Below, piece after piece: positions 61,135-64,000 of a DNA stretch of 64,000 nucleotides. The translations under genes and the position numbers were made by a program. The notes beneath the pieces were generated by a model. It was not told where the DNA came from. It worked only from the letters and a program-made list of their open reading frames with translations, and made no database searches. The number at the start of each line of letters is the position of its first letter. Within the stretch, counting starts at the first letter, position 1. The stretch covers positions 10,918,357 to 10,982,356 of the forward strand of contig NC_061789.1 of the NCBI RefSeq assembly GCF_022458985.1, written 5' to 3'. The stretch is from Mugil cephalus (taxonomy: Eukaryota > Chordata > Actinopteri > Mugiliformes > Mugilidae).

Positions 61135-61890
61135 GAAATATGCGGTCATAAACAAATATATTTTTAACAAGACTATGAGTGAGCCTGGGGATATACTAGA
61201 CACAAAAGAGGCTTTAAGCTAAATGCTTACAGGAATGTTTTCAGTTTAGCATATTAGCATGCTAACATTAGTTCATTACTACTTAAAATGAACCACATTT
61301 TGACTTAATATTGGTGCTAGGTATCTATAAAATCAAATTCTGTGTTTGAAGATGATACGTCTTGCATTGTATGCCACCTGTGCATCCAGTATATTTGGCC
61401 CAATGCTGATGAACTATTTGAAAAAAAAAAAGTACAAAGATCTAAGTCTTATGTGGGAGACATAGAGGAAGCTTTGAGCTCAATGCTAACAGGAACGCTT
61501 ATCTTTTAAATTTAACGTAAGAGCATGATAACACTTAAAACAAACCAGCTTTAAACTGGGTTAAAACTCTATAAAAATATAATGGCATCTGGCCTAACAT
61601 TGACAAAATCTTTTGAATGAATGAACACAAAAAAAGTTAGAAATATGCTCTCATAAATAAATATTTTCTTCAACAAGGCCAGGAGTATATAGACTGAAAA
61701 TACAGGCATTTAGGCACAGAAAGTGCTTTAAGCTAAATGTTAACAATTTTTTTTAAAAAAAACTTTTCACTTTAGCTTAACAGCATGCTAACATTAGTTA
61801 ACTAACATTAAACCAGTACAGCCTATAGGTCGGAGACACAGTGGGAGCTAAATGTGCATGCTAACAGCTAACAGCAAAGACCAAAGGGGA
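61135..61890 (+). repeat. degenerate tandem repeat, about 255-bp period, three units
   Basis: AAGCTAAATGCTTACAGGAA (about 61217), GAGCTCAATGCTAACAGGAA (about 61477) and AAGCTAAATGTTAAC (about 61731) head equivalent segments. ATATGCGGTCATAAACAAAT (61139) and ATATGCTCTCATAAATAAAT (about 61644) mark units 1 and 3. Each unit also has GCATGCTAACATTAG-like text. No ORF. Confidence 0.65.
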
Positions 61891-64000
61891 TTCTGACCTG
61901 ATGATGGTGCTAGGTGACAGGTTAATGTCACTATGAATTCAAGTTTGGTGTTTGTGAGTTCACCTGACAGTCTCTGACTCAACATTGGCAAATAAGTTGT
62001 GGTGTAAGAATTGTTTATGGTATTTTAGAATCTGTAACTTCCTGGAAATTACTTAAAAATGTCGTTTATTCATCTTGCATCGTGCTGTGCGTGCTAATGT
62101 TGCAACCAATGAAACGCTTTCTCTGTTTTTTATGTCGTCATTTCTCCTCCAATTGCAAAATTGCAAAATAATAAAAAAAAAACATCATAATTTATTTATA
62201 TTAGTACATGTTTCTTTTACTTTCTCTAGACATGAGTCAAGCTTTGATGTGATCTTTGGCCTGAGGGTTTGGAGAACACATCCCTCATCAAGCTCCACAG
62301 TAGCCAAAGAAAAGACGTGCTGATCGACAGCTTGGACCCTCCTGCATTTATCTCTATGCATATCTGCATACCTATTATTAACGCTTGACTTGTTATTCTC
62401 CAAACAGGAACAGAAAATTACAAAGTGACCTGGGAACATGGGGACAGTATGGGCTTCAGTGTGTATCTTAAGTGTTTATTGTTCTCACATAATGACTATT
62501 GTTGTCAGTCGACAGTTTGGCTCTGTTATTCACTTCCCTTGGCTTCATAAAATGAGGTTATACCACTTAAGAGTGTACTTGAGTGCCGTCATTTATGAAA
62601 CATGAAAGTGTACACAGCCCCATTTTAATGGTTTTCATTTAAAAAACAGTAGCATGCATGAGCGATTCCATCAGAATCAGTGTTTTCACTCTTTCTTATA
62701 ACTAGAACACGAGCACCAGAAGCCGAAATCTTAGCGTGAAACTTGCAGGAGAGTATGGTCCATCTGAAAATCCTGAAAAAATATTTGCATTTCGTCATAA
62801 AAATATTTAACTGACGCATTAGCTCAGCATGACGAAATTAGTATAGCTGGAAGAAATCACAGCGGGGAGACGTTCCCACCATCCAAAGTCGCAACAGAAA
62901 AAAGAGGCTCGTCGACTGAATTGAAAAAAAAAATCCATATTTCAGATTTCTGGCTGGACCTCGTGCTGCAGGAATAAGCATCAGTTTGTCTTTGTTTAGA
63001 TTCCAGAGTGTAAAGATGAATGGAAAGCTCCCTTTCACCATCCCTGAGGTTGAGGGATTCCACTTGAGGTTAATTTCAAGTCAAGGCAAGTTTATGCCTG
63101 ATATTTTTGTCGTGTGTTTGAATGTGTTATTTCTCCTCCTGGAAACAGGATTTAAGACTTAACTCTGCATGACACCTAAGGCTCTCAGGTACTATAAAAA
63201 CAAATCATTACCAGAAAACTATTTCGCAGCATTTGTTTTGGAACAATTGATCGATAAACGGTGCTGTGTGATGATGTGGCAGATGGAAGCACTAAGTATT
63301 ACCCCATCGAAAAGACTTACGGTAAATGAACTCATTCACACCCAGATAGTAGTGTCCTTGCCGGTTGGTCGATGAGGGGAAATGTTTATTTGCCAGTAAG
63401 TGCAGAAGCATCTGGAGGCTGCAGACAATTCCCATTTGAGACTGGAGACAGCCAATACGGCAACACATGTTCCTCTGAATACGTTTGTTGCCAAAAGCGA
63501 GGCAGTTTCGGCAAGGCTTGTAACCTGTAGACACCTGACCGCAGTGTGAGGTTCTGAGGAACATGTGTTGTTGCCTGGAAATGCAAACTAGCTGTGCAGA
63601 CATGTATTTATCGCACTGCCCTGACCTTGTTCTGTCATGATAGGCGTCCCTCTCACTCTCGCATTTAGGGTATGACTGTATGAGTCCCTGCTGTATTCTT
63701 CCTTTTGTGGTCAAGCTGCGGTTCCCCCCCCCGTTAATCCGCACAGCTGTGGTGCTTCACTGGCCTCCCCTTCGTCTCAAGTACATAAAAAATGTCATGA
63801 GGGGAAAGACAAAGGGCCAACATCCCACAAAACCAGACTCTTGTACTCTTTGGCTGAAGGAAGTTTACTGTCACATATTTCCCGTTCTGCCTTTTTTTGG
63901 AGTATTGAACCATAGCAGTTTAGGAGGAGAAAACTGGATAAGGAATACTAAGATAATGGAAATTATCTCTGCAAATTAGCATTTTAAATTCTGTGTTCAT
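61891..64000. other. intergenic to window end, no gene supported
   Basis: The longest ORF is at 63292-63744 on the minus strand (150 codons, Cys-containing). It has no domain I recognise, no clear promoter or splice context and average base composition, so it is left unannotated as a gene. Confidence 0.35.

Noticed and set aside
63078..63110. CAAGGCAAGTTTATGCCTG, resembling a fish L2/SINE tail
   Set aside because: Too short and without flanking similarity to call an element.
63292..63744. 150-codon minus-strand ORF rich in Cys
   Set aside because: No domain, no splice or promoter context and no family resemblance; chance-length in 64 kb.

Overview
This is a vertebrate nuclear window, almost certainly from a ray-finned (teleost) fish. 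It has split genes with GT/AG introns and no operons, and its repeats are of the usual fish kinds (hAT, Tc1/mariner, ISL2EU/Harbinger-like, THAP-bearing elements, an L2-type LINE, many microsatellites). The conserved proteins are clear vertebrate orthologues: FARSA, ILF3 and the prostaglandin E receptor EP1. All exon models below were built by hand from reading frame, splice consensus and recalled family proteins. No alignment or transcript data were used.

Layout. At 1.0-3.4 kb, plus strand, is a two-exon gene for a small single-pass membrane protein (178 aa). It converges on FARSA (minus strand, 7,083-14,881, 13 coding exons, 497 aa), the alpha subunit of cytosolic phenylalanyl-tRNA synthetase. 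FARSA introns hold two hAT-type elements and a minisatellite. From 15.4 to 23.4 kb is a transposon island. It contains an ISL2EU-type THAP plus DDE transposase gene, a remnant of a second THAP (P-element/THAP9-like) gene, and a separate element with inverted ends that carries a spliceable THAP-only reading frame with an unidentified repeat inside its intron. ILF3 (NF90/NF110) follows on the minus strand, 24,189-40,218 coding, 17 coding exons, 852 aa, with a non-coding first exon ending at 41,665. Its introns hold a hAT nested in an older repeat, a decayed Tc1 element, a 630-bp element only 29 bp from a splice donor, and a long inverted repeat. Next come an L2-type LINE fragment (42.4-43.05 kb) and PTGER1 (minus, 44,040-46,720, two coding exons, 378 aa).

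From about 46.8 kb to the end I find no gene I can support. That stretch holds a diverged tandem duplication (49.7-50.8 kb), a second copy of the ILF3 intronic element (52.5 kb), several microsatellites, a fragment of a Tc1-like repeat (59.5 kb) and a degenerate roughly 255-bp tandem repeat (61.1-61.9 kb).

Functionally the genes are independent housekeeping or signalling genes: translation (FARSA), dsRNA binding and RNA processing (ILF3), and lipid-mediator signalling (PTGER1). The least ordinary parts are the THAP-transposon island and the inverted repeat inside the gene for a dsRNA-binding protein. I see no CRISPR, phage or bacterial-type system.
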